From the NCBI RefSeq assembly GCF_000757825.1, contig NZ_CP009451.1, forward strand, positions 2,852,001 through 2,916,000: 64,000 nucleotides of DNA. Reading direction: 5' to 3'. The notes under the pieces were generated by a model that saw only the letters and a list, made by a program, of their open reading frames with translations, was not told where the DNA came from and did no database searches. Positions 18,832-26,760 of the stretch are shown piece by piece (position 1 is the first letter of the stretch; each line of letters opens with the position of its first letter). The stretch is from Cedecea neteri (GTDB lineage Bacteria; Pseudomonadota; Gammaproteobacteria; Enterobacterales; Enterobacteriaceae). The position numbers were made by a program, and so were the translations under genes.

Positions 18832-19182
18832 ATGTTGAACGCTATGCAGCCGATCCGACGTTACGCCCGCCAGTTAAGGCGCCAGATGACCTCCGAAGAG
18901 AACCTGCTGTGGTATCAACTCCGCAGCAGGCGCTTTGCCGCGTATAAGTTTCGTCGCCAGCATCCGGTTGGCCCTTATATCGTTGATTTTGCCTGCTGCG
19001 CTACACGTCTGGTGATAGAGCTGGACGGTGGACAGCATCAGGCGCAAAAAGGTTACGATGAGCGAAGAACGCAGTACCTTAATGAGCAAGGGTGGCGGGT
19101 GAGGCGGTTCTGGAATAATGAGTTGTGGGAGAATCTGGAGGGCGTATTGGCGGTGATTCTGCAGGATTTGAGTGAGCTGTGA
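18832..19182 (+). CDS. DUF559 endonuclease-like protein
   Basis: A 116-residue protein with the DUF559 pattern, a small domain related to the very-short-patch-repair endonuclease fold: R-x-Q-M-T-S-E-E-N-L-L-W, F-R-R-Q-H-P-V-G-P-Y-I-V-D-F, V-I-E-L-D-G-G-Q-H, then G-W-R-V-R-R-F-W-N-N. The conserved acidic and histidine residues of the putative metal site (V-D-F, E-L-D-G-G-Q-H) are kept, so the protein is probably intact. Nearby ATGs at 18832 and 18844 both lack a good ribosome site. Members are widespread and their cellular role is not established. It lies between rsmJ and a palindromic repeat, in place of dtpB. Confidence 0.75.
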   Translation: MLNAMQPIRRYARQLRRQMTSEENLLWYQLRSRRFAAYKFRRQHPVGPYIVDFACCATRLVIELDGGQHQAQKGYDERRTQYLNEQGWRVRRFWNNELWENLEGVLAVILQDLSEL

Positions 19183-19285
19183 CCCTCACCCCGGCCCTCT
19201 CCCTGGAAGGGAGAGGGGGGAAAATCAAAGAGTTATGCTCGATCCAGTCCCCTCTCCCCCGTGGGGAGAGGGTTAGGGTGAGGGG
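19183..19285. repeat. Palindromic intergenic repeat pair between the DUF559 gene and uspA
   Basis: Two hairpins face each other: the first within 19196-19217 (CCCTCTCCC with GGGAGAGG) and the second within 19249-19272 (CCCCTCTCCCC with GGGGAGAGGG). They are bounded by CCCTCACCCC at 19183 and GGGTGAGGGG at 19276. This resembles the extragenic palindromes common in Enterobacteriaceae. A related single hairpin occurs at 62549-62583. It may act as a bidirectional terminator for the convergent DUF559 and uspA genes. Confidence 0.7.
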
Positions 19286-19291
19286 AAAATC

Positions 19292-19729
19292 TTACTCGTC
19301 TTCTTCATCACGCAGCGGAACAATCAGCATATCCACATGCACGGTATTGATCAGCTGGCGCGCCGAGGACATCAGCTTGCTCCAGAAGTCCTGGTGGTGA
19401 CCGCAAACCACCAAATCCATATCGTATTTTTTAATGGCATCGACCAGTACCTGGCCCAGATCGCCGCTGCCGCTCAGGGTTTCGGTGATTGGGTAGCCCG
19501 CGCCGGTGGACAGTTCGGTGAGCGCGTGGTGAGTCTCTTCGGAAATGCGTTTCTGCATATCGCCCAGATTGACGTCAATCAGCCCGGTATACAGATCGGA
19601 GTAATTCACATCGACATGAATCAGGGAAACTTTCGCGTTATAAGGACGAGCCATGGAGACGGCTTTTTCTACCAGGACTTTGCTCTCAGGGGAGAGGTCG
19701 ACTGCGATCAGAATGTGTTTATAAGCCAT
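19292..19729 (-). CDS. uspA: Universal stress protein A
   Basis: A 145-residue cytoplasmic protein, about the length of E. coli UspA, opening with [13 protein letters not shown]. It has the Usp fold with the V-C-G-H-H strand, but as in E. coli UspA the G-x2-G-x9-G-[ST] ATP-binding pattern is not evident. It accumulates during growth arrest and protects against several stresses. It is divergent from uspB, as in E. coli. Confidence 0.95.
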   Translation of the reverse strand: MAYKHILIAVDLSPESKVLVEKAVSMARPYNAKVSLIHVDVNYSDLYTGLIDVNLGDMQKRISEETHHALTELSTGAGYPITETLSGSGDLGQVLVDAIKKYDMDLVVCGHHQDFWSKLMSSARQLINTVHVDMLIVPLRDEEDE

Positions 19730-20095
19730 AATGTTACTCCTTCCATAAGTTATCGATGACTCTCGCCGTCATCTTTTAAACCGCAGCGGCATGAGCTACG
19801 GTCACCCGATCTAAAGACTTAAATTGTAGATGGTATTTCTATCTTATAACGAGCTATTCAGCCCGACAATGCGCTATCCCTCAAACTCATTCAAGCGAAA
19901 AATGAATCAGGCCACTTTGATAAAGATTAACGCGGTGGTAAAAAAATTAAGGGATCTCCTACACTATTAAATGAGCCGGACGGGAAGAATGCTGTGACCT
20001 GTATCGGTTATTCGCTGCAGGATTGTCTGACAGGGTTTTCGGGGAGAGCGGTTGTCCCGGAGCAAACGCTTCGAGGGCTTCGCCGGGAGGGGTAC
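19730..20095. other. Divergent uspA-uspB control region
   Basis: About 366 bases between the two start codons without a supported gene. A frame on the plus strand extends the uspB reading frame back to 19994, but it starts with GTG and has no ribosome site, and the known UspB start lies downstream. The region holds the probable uspB promoter at 19959. A uspA promoter could not be fixed by eye. Confidence 0.6.
19959..19968 (+). promoter_or_regulatory. Probable sigma-S type -10 element of uspB
   Basis: CTACACTATT at 19959-19968 fits the extended -10 preferred by sigma-S (CTAYACT) and has no good -35 in front of it. In E. coli, uspB is known to depend on sigma-S in stationary phase. The leader to the uspB start would be about 125 bases. 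Confidence 0.5.
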
Positions 20096-20431
20096 ATGAT
20101 CAGCACCGTCGCGCTGTTCTGGGCGCTTTGTGTAGTTTGTGTGGTGAATATGGCGCGCTATTACTCTTCACTGCGCGCGTTACTGGTGGTGCTGCGCGGG
20201 TGCGATCCGCTGCTGTATCAGTATGTCGACGGCGGAGGCTTTTTCACCTCGCATGGTCAACCCAGCAAGCAGGTACGGCTGGTGCGTTATATCTACGCCC
20301 AGCGTTATTGGGATCATCACGATGAGGAGTTTATTCGCCGCTGTGAGCGCCTGCGCCGCCAGTTTATTCTGACGAGTTCGCTGTGCGGATTAGTGGTGAT
20401 TAGCCTGATTGGATTGATTATCTGGCACTAG
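20096..20431 (+). CDS. uspB: Universal stress protein B
   Basis: The start is placed at ATG 20096 ([15 protein letters not shown]) after a GGGAGGGG ribosome site, giving 111 residues as in E. coli. The protein has an N-terminal membrane helix (about residues 3-25) and a C-terminal one (about 92-110, ending I-I-W-H), so it is an inner-membrane protein. It is needed for ethanol resistance in stationary phase in E. coli. It is divergent from uspA and ends at a strong terminator shared with pitA. Confidence 0.94.
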   Translation: MISTVALFWALCVVCVVNMARYYSSLRALLVVLRGCDPLLYQYVDGGGFFTSHGQPSKQVRLVRYIYAQRYWDHHDEEFIRRCERLRRQFILTSSLCGLVVISLIGLIIWH

Positions 20432-20457
20432 AGTATCAGGGCAGAGTTATGGACAAG

Positions 20458-20495
20458 CATAAAAAAAGCGGGCCAGTTTCCTGACCCGCTTTTTC
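20458..20495. terminator. Bidirectional terminator between uspB and pitA
   Basis: AAAAAAAGCGGG and CCCGCTTTTT form a stem closed around 20473-20483, with an A run on the left and a T run on the right. It serves the converging uspB (plus) and pitA (minus) transcripts. Confidence 0.88.
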
Positions 20496-20508
20496 TTTTG
20501 GCTGCCGC

Positions 20509-22005
20509 TTACACGAAGCGCAGCGCAATCCAGTACAGCCCGCCGGAGAGCAGAATCGAAGCCGGTAAGGTGAATATCCAGGCCATCAGGATATTGGTTA
20601 CCGTCTTACGCTGCAGGCCGCCGCCGTCCACGATCATCGTCCCCGCCACGGAGGAAGAGAGCACGTGAGTGGTGGAAACCGGCATCCCGGTATAGCTTGC
20701 CAGACCGATAGAAACGGCGGCCGTCATCTGCGCGGACATCCCTTGCGCATAGGTCATGCCTTTCTTACCGATCTTCTCACCGATGGTGGTCGCCACACGA
20801 CGCCAGCCGATCATCGTCCCGATACCCAGCGCCAGCGCCACAGCCAGAATAATCCAGACCGGCGCGTACTCGATGGTGCTGAGCATGTCGCCTTTCAGTT
20901 TCTTCAGCAGGCGCTGATCGTCCGCGCTCACTTCCGGCAGCTTCGCCACTTTATCGGTCGTGTCGGAGATGCACAGCATGATGCGACGCAGCTGGCTACG
21001 CTGCTCAATGCTGAGCTTGTCGTAGCTTTCGATGTCGGTCAGCATCAGCTTCGCGCGGTCCAGCGCGGTGATCGCGTTGGCCGGATGGCAGTGGAACTGA
21101 GCCGGTTCAGTTGCGCCCGCTTCCGGGGAAGGGATCAGCTGTTCCGAGCCGGTGGCTTTCTTCAGCAGCTCAGGACGTTGCTGGAAGAAAGTCTCAACAT
21201 TGTTCACCGCATCGCGGGTACGGGTGATTTCGTAGCCGGAGGCGTTCATGTTAACCACGAAGCCCGCCGGGGCAACGCCAATCAGCACCAGCATAATCAG
21301 GCCAATGCCTTTCTGACCGTCGTTAGCGCCGTGAGAGAAACTCACGCCGATAGCGGACAGGATCAGCGCGATACGCGTCCAGAAAGGCGGCTTTTTCTTG
21401 CCGTCTTGCTTTTCACGTTCCGCAGGCGTCAGGTGAATACGCTGCTTTTTCTTGGTGTTGCTCCAGTAACGGCGCAGCAGGAAAATCAACCCACCGGCAA
21501 TCACCAGCCCGACAATCGGGGACAGAATTAATGAAGCGAAGATCCCAACAACTTTCGGGATATTCAGCGCGTCGACAACCGAGGTTCCGGTCAGCAGCGC
21601 GTTGGTCAAACCGATACCGATGATGGCACCGATAAGCGTATGGGAGCTGGAGGCCGGCAGACCAAAATACCAGGTGCCGAGGTTCCAGATAATAGCGGCC
21701 AGTAACATAGAGAACACCATGGCGAGACCATGAGAAGACCCTACGTTTAACAGCAGATCTGTAGGTAGCATATGCACAATGGCATAGGCTACGCTCAGCC
21801 CACCGAGCAGAACGCCGAAGAAGTTAAACAACGCAGCCATTGCCACCGCAAGTTGCGATCGCATAGCGCGGGTGTAAATTACCGTTGCTACTGCGTTAGC
21901 CGTATCGTGGAAACCATTAATAGCTTCGTAGAACAGCACAAATGCCAGAGCAAGCAATAGTAAAAGCCCGGTGTGAAGATCCAGGCCGGCAAACAAATGT
22001 AGCAT
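20509..22005 (-). CDS. pitA: Low-affinity inorganic phosphate transporter PitA
   Basis: The start is taken at 22005 ([18 protein letters not shown]), giving 498 residues, one fewer than E. coli PitA; the upstream extension to 22062 is not conserved. It is a multi-pass inner-membrane symporter that takes up phosphate as metal-phosphate complexes with protons. The two PiT signatures are seen: G-F-H-D-T-A-N-A near residue 31 and S-H-G-A-N-D-G-Q in the second half, with S-S-S-H-T-L-I-G between them. A cytoplasmic loop around residues 200-350 separates the halves. Confidence 0.96.
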   Translation of the reverse strand: MLHLFAGLDLHTGLLLLLALAFVLFYEAINGFHDTANAVATVIYTRAMRSQLAVAMAALFNFFGVLLGGLSVAYAIVHMLPTDLLLNVGSSHGLAMVFSMLLAAIIWNLGTWYFGLPASSSHTLIGAIIGIGLTNALLTGTSVVDALNIPKVVGIFASLILSPIVGLVIAGGLIFLLRRYWSNTKKKQRIHLTPAEREKQDGKKKPPFWTRIALILSAIGVSFSHGANDGQKGIGLIMLVLIGVAPAGFVVNMNASGYEITRTRDAVNNVETFFQQRPELLKKATGSEQLIPSPEAGATEPAQFHCHPANAITALDRAKLMLTDIESYDKLSIEQRSQLRRIMLCISDTTDKVAKLPEVSADDQRLLKKLKGDMLSTIEYAPVWIILAVALALGIGTMIGWRRVATTIGEKIGKKGMTYAQGMSAQMTAAVSIGLASYTGMPVSTTHVLSSSVAGTMIVDGGGLQRKTVTNILMAWIFTLPASILLSGGLYWIALRFV

Positions 22006-22234
22006 AGACGTTACGCCATTTTGAGGACATGAACGCGGCGCATTATGTAAGACAACCTCCACCGCGGCAAAGTGAAATCTGGACTTTTTTTGATTTTAGT
22101 CGCCATCTGGCCTGCTGGTGGAATGATTTACATTTTGTTTATCAACTACCTGCATTTGTTCTTAACCTTAAAGCTGGTGCGACCAGCCGCAGGTCTTTAC
22201 AATCCGTTGCCTTAAGCATAGTCGGGAGTCGGTC

Positions 22235-23428
22235 GTGGAAAAGTTTGATGCCATTATTATAGGTGCGGGTGCAGCAGGAATGTTTTGTGCGGCGATGGCC
22301 GGGCAGGCGGGCAGCCGCGTATTGCTGATTGATAATGGGAAAAAACCGGGCCGTAAAATCCTGATGTCCGGCGGCGGACGCTGCAACTTTACCAACCTTT
22401 ATGTCGAGCCTGCGGCCTATCTGAGCCAAAACCCGCATTTCTGCAAATCTGCGCTGGCACGCTATACCCAGTGGGACTTTATCGACATGGTGGGCAAGCA
22501 CGGCATTGCCTGGCATGAGAAAACCCTCGGGCAGCTGTTTTGCGATGATTCCGCCCAGCAGGTTGTCGATATGCTGGTGGCAGAATGCGAAAAAGGGAAG
22601 GTGACCCTGCGCCTGCGTAGCGAAGTCATAAGCATTGAGCGTGACGAACAGGGTTATACGTTACAGCTCAACGGCGGCAGCGTGCAGGCCGCTAAGCTTG
22701 TTATCGCCAGCGGCGGCCTGTCGATGCCGGGACTGGGCGCGACGCCGTTCGGGTATAAAGTGGCGGAGCAGTTTGGCCTGAAGGTGCTGCCGACTCGCGC
22801 GGGCCTGGTGCCGTTTACCCTGCATAAACCTTTGCTCGAACAGCTGCAGGTGCTGTCCGGCGTCTCGGTGCCTTCCGTCATCACTGCTGAAAACGGCGTC
22901 AGCTTCCGGGAAAGCCTGCTGTTTACCCACCGGGGCCTTTCCGGCCCAGCCGTGTTGCAGCTCTCAAGCTACTGGCAACCGGGCGAATACGTCAGCGTGA
23001 ACCTGCTGCCGGACACCGACCTGGACGGCTTTATCAACGAGCAGCGTAACGCGCACCCGAATCAGAGCCTGAAAAACACGCTGGCGATGGTGCTGCCCAA
23101 GCGTCTGGTGGAATGCCTGCAGCAGCTGGAGCAAATCCCGGACGTAACGCTTAAGCAGCTCAACGTTCGCCAGCAAAGCGAGCTGGTGGAAACGCTGCAA
23201 GCCTGGCGAGTTCAGCCCAACGGCACTGAAGGTTACCGCACGGCAGAAGTTACCCTCGGCGGCGTGGACACCAACGAACTTTCCTCGCGTACCATGGAAG
23301 CCAAAAAAGCGCCGGGCCTCTACTTTATCGGCGAAGTGATGGACGTCAGCGGCTGGCTGGGCGGCTATAACTTCCAGTGGGCCTGGAGCTCCGCCTGGGC
23401 CTGTGCACAGGCGCTGGTTGAAGCCTGA
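22235..23428 (+). CDS. yhiN: FAD-dependent oxidoreductase YhiN (BaiN/RdsA family)
   Basis: A 397-residue flavoprotein with a GTG start behind CGGGAG. The dinucleotide-binding motif is at the N-terminus (I-I-I-G-A-G-A-A-G-M), followed by the family signature K-I-L-M-S-G-G-G-R-C-N-F-T-N. The C-terminus has G-L-Y-F-I-G-E-V-M-D-V-S-G-W-L-G-G-Y-N-F-Q, typical of the HI0933-like family. The reaction in the cell is not established. In E. coli it also lies next to pitA. Here it is the last core gene before the accessory block. Confidence 0.93.
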   Translation: MEKFDAIIIGAGAAGMFCAAMAGQAGSRVLLIDNGKKPGRKILMSGGGRCNFTNLYVEPAAYLSQNPHFCKSALARYTQWDFIDMVGKHGIAWHEKTLGQLFCDDSAQQVVDMLVAECEKGKVTLRLRSEVISIERDEQGYTLQLNGGSVQAAKLVIASGGLSMPGLGATPFGYKVAEQFGLKVLPTRAGLVPFTLHKPLLEQLQVLSGVSVPSVITAENGVSFRESLLFTHRGLSGPAVLQLSSYWQPGEYVSVNLLPDTDLDGFINEQRNAHPNQSLKNTLAMVLPKRLVECLQQLEQIPDVTLKQLNVRQQSELVETLQAWRVQPNGTEGYRTAEVTLGGVDTNELSSRTMEAKKAPGLYFIGEVMDVSGWLGGYNFQWAWSSAWACAQALVEA

Positions 23429-23455
23429 TGCTCCGCCTTGCGGCTGCGATGCTAG

Positions 23456-23477
23456 ATTGTGATATGTTATGCACAAT
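23456..23477. promoter_or_regulatory. Possible operator before the DeoR-family gene
   Basis: ATTGTG (23456-23461) and CACAAT (23472-23477) form a perfect 6-bp inverted repeat with a 10-base spacer, 22 bases before the GTG start. The position suits autoregulation. The TGCACAA core also occurs, inverted, upstream of the phosphoribosyltransferase gene (about 25721-25730). Binding by the DeoR protein is inference; a CRP-like site is an alternative. Confidence 0.4.
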
Positions 23478-23499
23478 TGCAGCTATTTGAGGGCTAAAC

Positions 23500-24264
23500 G
23501 TGACAGATTATGACGCATTGCCTGAACAGCGCCAGGCGATGATCCACCAGATCCTGACCGAAACGGGCAGGGTGATTGGGGCTGACGTGGCGCGGAAGCT
23601 GGGCGTGTCTGAGCACACTATCCGCCGGGATCTGCAGGAGCTGGCGCGCCGTGGCCTGTGTAAAAAGGTTTATGGCGGCGCCATCAGCCAGTTCCAGCAG
23701 TCTGCCAGCTTTGAAACCCGCGTGTCGCAGGATGTGGTTGAGAAGTCCCAGGTGGCGCGGAAGTGCGCCGGGATGATCAAAGCCAATACCTGCGTGTTTC
23801 TCGACGCCGGTTCAACCTATCTGGCGATGGTGGAGTTTATTCCCGAAGAGCTGGATCTCACCATCGTCACCAACTCTCCGCAGATTGCCGCCGCGCTAAG
23901 TGGGCGCACCCGTGGCGAGCTGATTTTGTTAGGCGGTAAAGTTAACCCGCTGACCGGCAGCACGCTGGGCTCCGACACGGTAAACCAGCTGCGCGGCATG
24001 GTTTTCGATCAGACCTTTATCGGCGTGTGTGGGCTGGATCCGCAGGCTGGCCTGAGCGCGGTTTATTACGAAGATGCCTGCTTTAAGCGAGAAGTGTTGA
24101 GCCAGAGCAACGAGGTGATCGCCGCCGTCACGGCCAATAAGATGTCTCAGGTGGCTCGCTATAAGGTGGCACCTTGCGAAGACATTGACGTGGCGGTGGT
24201 TAGCTCCGAAACCAAAATTACCGATTTCAGCGGCGTTAACCTGCATATTGAAGTCGCCGACTAG
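23500..24264 (+). CDS. DeoR-family transcriptional regulator
   Basis: A 254-residue regulator. Residues of about 10-60 hold the DeoR helix-turn-helix (I-G-A-D-V-A-R-K-L-G-V-S-E-H-T-I-R-R-D-L). The rest is the sugar-phosphate-sensing DeoRC domain, with F-L-D-A-G-S-T-Y and the G-V-C-G-L-D-P segment. GTG start with GAGGG nearby. It faces the HAD phosphatase and phosphoribosyltransferase genes, which end 37 bases downstream on the other strand, so it probably controls them in response to a phosphorylated sugar or nucleoside-derived ligand. It does not match a named E. coli regulator that could be recalled. Confidence 0.85.
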   Translation: MTDYDALPEQRQAMIHQILTETGRVIGADVARKLGVSEHTIRRDLQELARRGLCKKVYGGAISQFQQSASFETRVSQDVVEKSQVARKCAGMIKANTCVFLDAGSTYLAMVEFIPEELDLTIVTNSPQIAAALSGRTRGELILLGGKVNPLTGSTLGSDTVNQLRGMVFDQTFIGVCGLDPQAGLSAVYYEDACFKREVLSQSNEVIAAVTANKMSQVARYKVAPCEDIDVAVVSSETKITDFSGVNLHIEVAD

Positions 24265-24270
24265 CAAAAC

Positions 24271-24290
24271 GGGCGGCGCGTCTGCCGCCC
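24271..24290. terminator. Terminator-like hairpin between convergent genes
   Basis: GGGCGGC and GCCGCCC pair around a 6-base loop between the DeoR-family gene and the HAD phosphatase gene. An AAAAC precedes it, which gives a short T tract only on the minus side. Confidence 0.55.
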
Positions 24291-24300
24291 ATCTTCACAT

Positions 24301-25101
24301 TCAGTTTTGCAGCGCCAGCAGGCTTTTTATCGTGTGCTGGACCGCGCTCTCGTCATTGCTGCCGGTGATAAAGCGCGCCGCGGCCTTCGTCTCCTCAAAC
24401 GCATTGCGCATCGCGAAGCTGTATTCCGCCTGAGCCAGCAGCTCGAGGTCGTTATAGCCATCGCCAAACGCCAGGGTTTCCGCCGGGCTGACGTTCAGTA
24501 ACTGCTGGAGCTTTTGTACCGTCGTCCCTTTGTGAACGCCATAATCGGCAATATCAATCCACGCCGCTTCGGACACCACGATATAAACATCCTGCTCAAA
24601 AGGCGCGAGCACCGGCCGGGTCTGCGGGCAGTTTCCGGCTTCGTCATAGACGCTTATCTTCACAAAGTCGCAGTTAAGTTCTGCGAAAGAGTCCACCTGC
24701 GCCAGGCGGGCGTAGGACTGGCGCATTTTGTCTTTAAGGCGCTGCGGCACGTCTTTGCGAATAAACGCGCTCTCGCTGCCGCAGGCAATAATCACGTGGT
24801 TGTCGCTGGCGGCCTCCAGCGTGTCGATGATGCGTAATCCCAGCGCATTATTGATAAGCGACTCGTAGATGTACTCCCCGTTCCTTTTGATGCGCGTGGC
24901 GCTGTCGCCGATTATCCATAAATCCTGACGGTAATCGGCGAACAGCTCTTCCACCCGCTGGCACTGCTTGCCGGTGCAGGCGGCGAAATGGACGCCTTTT
25001 TGCGCCATTAAGCGGTGCGTTTGGGCAAATAATTCACGGTCATAGTCGCCGTGGCTATTGAGGAAAGTGCCGTCCAGGTCGGTAATGATCAGCTTTATCA
25101 T
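24301..25101 (-). CDS. HAD-superfamily Cof-type sugar phosphatase
   Basis: A 266-residue protein with all HAD motifs: I-T-D-L-D-G-T-F-L at the N-terminus (nucleophile Asp8 and Asp10), the A-C-T-G-K threonine motif, the lysine in V-H-K-G-T-T, and the acidic motif A-F-G-D-G-Y-N-D-L-E-L. The C2 cap between motifs is typical of the Cof/YbiV/SupH group, which dephosphorylates sugar phosphates and some nucleotide-like compounds in the cytoplasm. It follows the phosphoribosyltransferase gene by 34 bases, so the two are one operon. GGGA ribosome site. Substrate unknown. Confidence 0.88.
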   Translation of the reverse strand: MIKLIITDLDGTFLNSHGDYDRELFAQTHRLMAQKGVHFAACTGKQCQRVEELFADYRQDLWIIGDSATRIKRNGEYIYESLINNALGLRIIDTLEAASDNHVIIACGSESAFIRKDVPQRLKDKMRQSYARLAQVDSFAELNCDFVKISVYDEAGNCPQTRPVLAPFEQDVYIVVSEAAWIDIADYGVHKGTTVQKLQQLLNVSPAETLAFGDGYNDLELLAQAEYSFAMRNAFEETKAAARFITGSNDESAVQHTIKSLLALQN

Positions 25102-25135
25102 GTTGTTATCCCATCGGTAAGCGTTCTGTAGGCGT

Positions 25136-25654
25136 TTATATTTTTAGTTTTGAGACGAAGGGCAGATTGCGGTACTTATTTTCCCACGGCATGCCGTAGC
25201 CGATGAGCAGGTCATCGTTGTCCATGATGTAGGCATGAAATTGCTCCACGGGGATCTCTACGCGGCCCGGCTTCACAAACAAAGTGGCAATGGCGAGGGA
25301 TTTCGGGGCGTAGTTCTCGATTAAATGTTCGACCAGGCGCTTCATGGTGCCGCCGGACTCGATGGCATCATCCACCAAAATCACGTCTTTCCCCTTGATG
25401 CCAATATTGTCGTGGTAAACGATGGTAGAGCCGTTATTTCTGTCGCCCGGCGTGTGCGGGCAGGAAATGTAGTCCATTGATATATCGAAAGTTAGCTGCC
25501 TGACCAGGTCGGCGGTAAACAGGATCCCGCCGGGAACGACCGTAATCACCACCGCCTCGTGATAGCGACTATTTAGCTCTCTGGCGACCTTCGTTACGCC
25601 ATCGGCAATCGTCGATTCGTTCATCACTATCTGCCCAACATGGTTATTTCTCAC
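25136..25654 (-). CDS. Hypoxanthine phosphoribosyltransferase-like protein
   Basis: A 172-residue protein starting with GTG (GAGG upstream); the N-terminus from this start lines up with remembered E. coli Hpt. The PRPP-binding loop V-I-L-V-D-D-A-I-E-S-G-G-T is present, together with the V-V-P-G-G-I-L-F hood region and the C-terminal L-L-I-G-Y-G-M-P-W-E-N-K-Y-R-N-L-P, where Hpt has V-V-G-Y-G-I-D-Y-A-Q-R-Y-R-H-L-P. It likely transfers phosphoribose to a purine base, but it is clearly divergent from housekeeping Hpt and may use another base. It is the first gene of an operon with the HAD phosphatase and lies opposite the DeoR-family gene. Confidence 0.82.
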   Translation of the reverse strand: MRNNHVGQIVMNESTIADGVTKVARELNSRYHEAVVITVVPGGILFTADLVRQLTFDISMDYISCPHTPGDRNNGSTIVYHDNIGIKGKDVILVDDAIESGGTMKRLVEHLIENYAPKSLAIATLFVKPGRVEIPVEQFHAYIMDNDDLLIGYGMPWENKYRNLPFVSKLKI

Positions 25655-25673
25655 TGCTGAATCCTCATTTGTT

Positions 25674-25708
25674 ATCTTATGCTCGATGTTGCTCGATTAA
25701 CATAAGAT
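25674..25708. promoter_or_regulatory. Inverted repeat upstream of the phosphoribosyltransferase gene
   Basis: ATCTTATG (25674-25681) and CATAAGAT (25701-25708) are a perfect 8-bp inverted repeat. The spacer contains GCTCGAT, and copies or variants of it recur at 25681, 25691 and 25714. It lies 20-54 bases before the start codon and is a candidate operator for the DeoR-family regulator. The region 25709-25824 shows no gene. Confidence 0.45.
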
Positions 25709-25824
25709 CTAATGCTCGGTTGTGCAATGTGAAGACGGTCTCGTGCTGCAATTTTGTGATCTTTAACGATCGAATGGAGAGTTATGTGCCCAATGTGGCA
25801 AGACCGAGCATTGGGCGGAAGATC

Positions 25825-26622
25825 TTAGGGGCGAAGATCGAAGCGGATCGGCAGCGTGAGCATAATTTGCGCCTGTCCTGGGGCGATGTCTTCGGTGGGG
25901 GCGGGCAGAGGCGTCGCGCGAGCCGGCAGGGCAAGTGCTTCTCGATCCAGCGTTGGCGTGCCGCTGCTTTTTTCCAGCGCCACGCTGAGGACCTGGCCAT
26001 GCCTGTCGAGCGTCAGGCTCAGGTAAACCACGCCCTGCGCCTGTTGGCGTAAGGCCTGAGCCGGGTAACGTTTGAAGCGGTCCAGGCGCTGGCGCAGCAG
26101 GCTGACCCAGTTCACTTCGCCGGGGCTGGGTGCGCTGACGGTGCTGCTCCCTGCGGTACCGGCGCTTTGCTGAGGATGGCTGGCGGGCGCGTGGGTTTCG
26201 GGCGCAGGTGGCGTGGGTGCCGGCGGTACTTCGGCATCGTGTGGCTTAACCGGCTGAGGTCTGGTTTTGGCACTGTGGCGCACTTTTTTGGCGACCACGA
26301 TTTCCGGGTTCGGGGCTTCCACGCTTTTCACCTCTTCTTTTGGCTCTGCTTTCTCCTGAGGCGCTGCCGACCGTATCTGTTTGATCTTATCGGGCTGCTT
26401 CTCCGGCGTGGCCGTGGATGCCGGGTCGGTAGAGGGTAAAATCATCAGTGCAATAGGCGGTGGCGCGGTGGCCGGCTGTTCCTGCGTGGGCCGATAAGCG
26501 AGCCAAAGGAACACGCCAGCGTGCAGCAAAAGCGCCAGCAGTAGCCCTGTACCCCGGCGTGAGGCGGGCAGGCTGTCGGGCCAGGCAGGAAGAGGTTGTC
26601 TTATCGGCAGGGTTGAAGGCAT
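25825..26622 (-). CDS. TonB-family energy transducer dedicated to the nearby receptor
   Basis: A 265-residue TonB paralogue. The ATG at 26622 is preferred over the TTG two codons earlier. One membrane helix (about residues 25-43) contains the expected histidine (L-L-L-H-A-G-V-F). A periplasmic linker rich in proline, lysine and glutamate spans about 45-165. The C-terminal TonB fold (about 170-265) contains R-Y-P-A-Q-A and G-V-V-Y-L-S-L-T-L. With ExbB and ExbD from elsewhere, it would energise the outer-membrane receptor. The gene has its own copy of the putative ECF promoter, so it appears to be coregulated with the receptor, comparable to HasB in hemophore systems. Confidence 0.88.
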   Translation of the reverse strand: MPSTLPIRQPLPAWPDSLPASRRGTGLLLALLLHAGVFLWLAYRPTQEQPATAPPPIALMILPSTDPASTATPEKQPDKIKQIRSAAPQEKAEPKEEVKSVEAPNPEIVVAKKVRHSAKTRPQPVKPHDAEVPPAPTPPAPETHAPASHPQQSAGTAGSSTVSAPSPGEVNWVSLLRQRLDRFKRYPAQALRQQAQGVVYLSLTLDRHGQVLSVALEKSSGTPTLDREALALPARATPLPAPTEDIAPGQAQIMLTLPIRFDLRP

Positions 26623-26674
26623 GACCAAATTACTCCGCAGCCGGGCGGCTGGTTATCGTTTCAGGAGAGATAAG

Positions 26675-26706
26675 AGAGAGGACACGCGAACTGCGTAAAC
26701 GGGCAG
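26675..26706 (-). promoter_or_regulatory. Putative FecI-type ECF promoter of the tonB-like gene
   Basis: On the minus strand the sequence reads CTGCCCG, 9 bases, TTCGCGTG, T, CCTCTCT, ending 53 bases before the start codon. The same arrangement with identical spacing lies upstream of the receptor gene (30995-31026). Such conservation in otherwise different intergenic sequence suggests a promoter for the FecI-like sigma factor encoded between them. Confidence 0.6.
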
Positions 26707-26760
26707 TCTCGAATGAATAACGAGACAATCAGCATGGATACACCATCAGCGAAGCATTAT

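Noticed and set aside
19183..19285. CRISPR-like array suggested by repeated CCCTCTCCC units
   Set aside because: The units are inverted, not direct, and without regular spacers; the structure is an extragenic palindrome pair.
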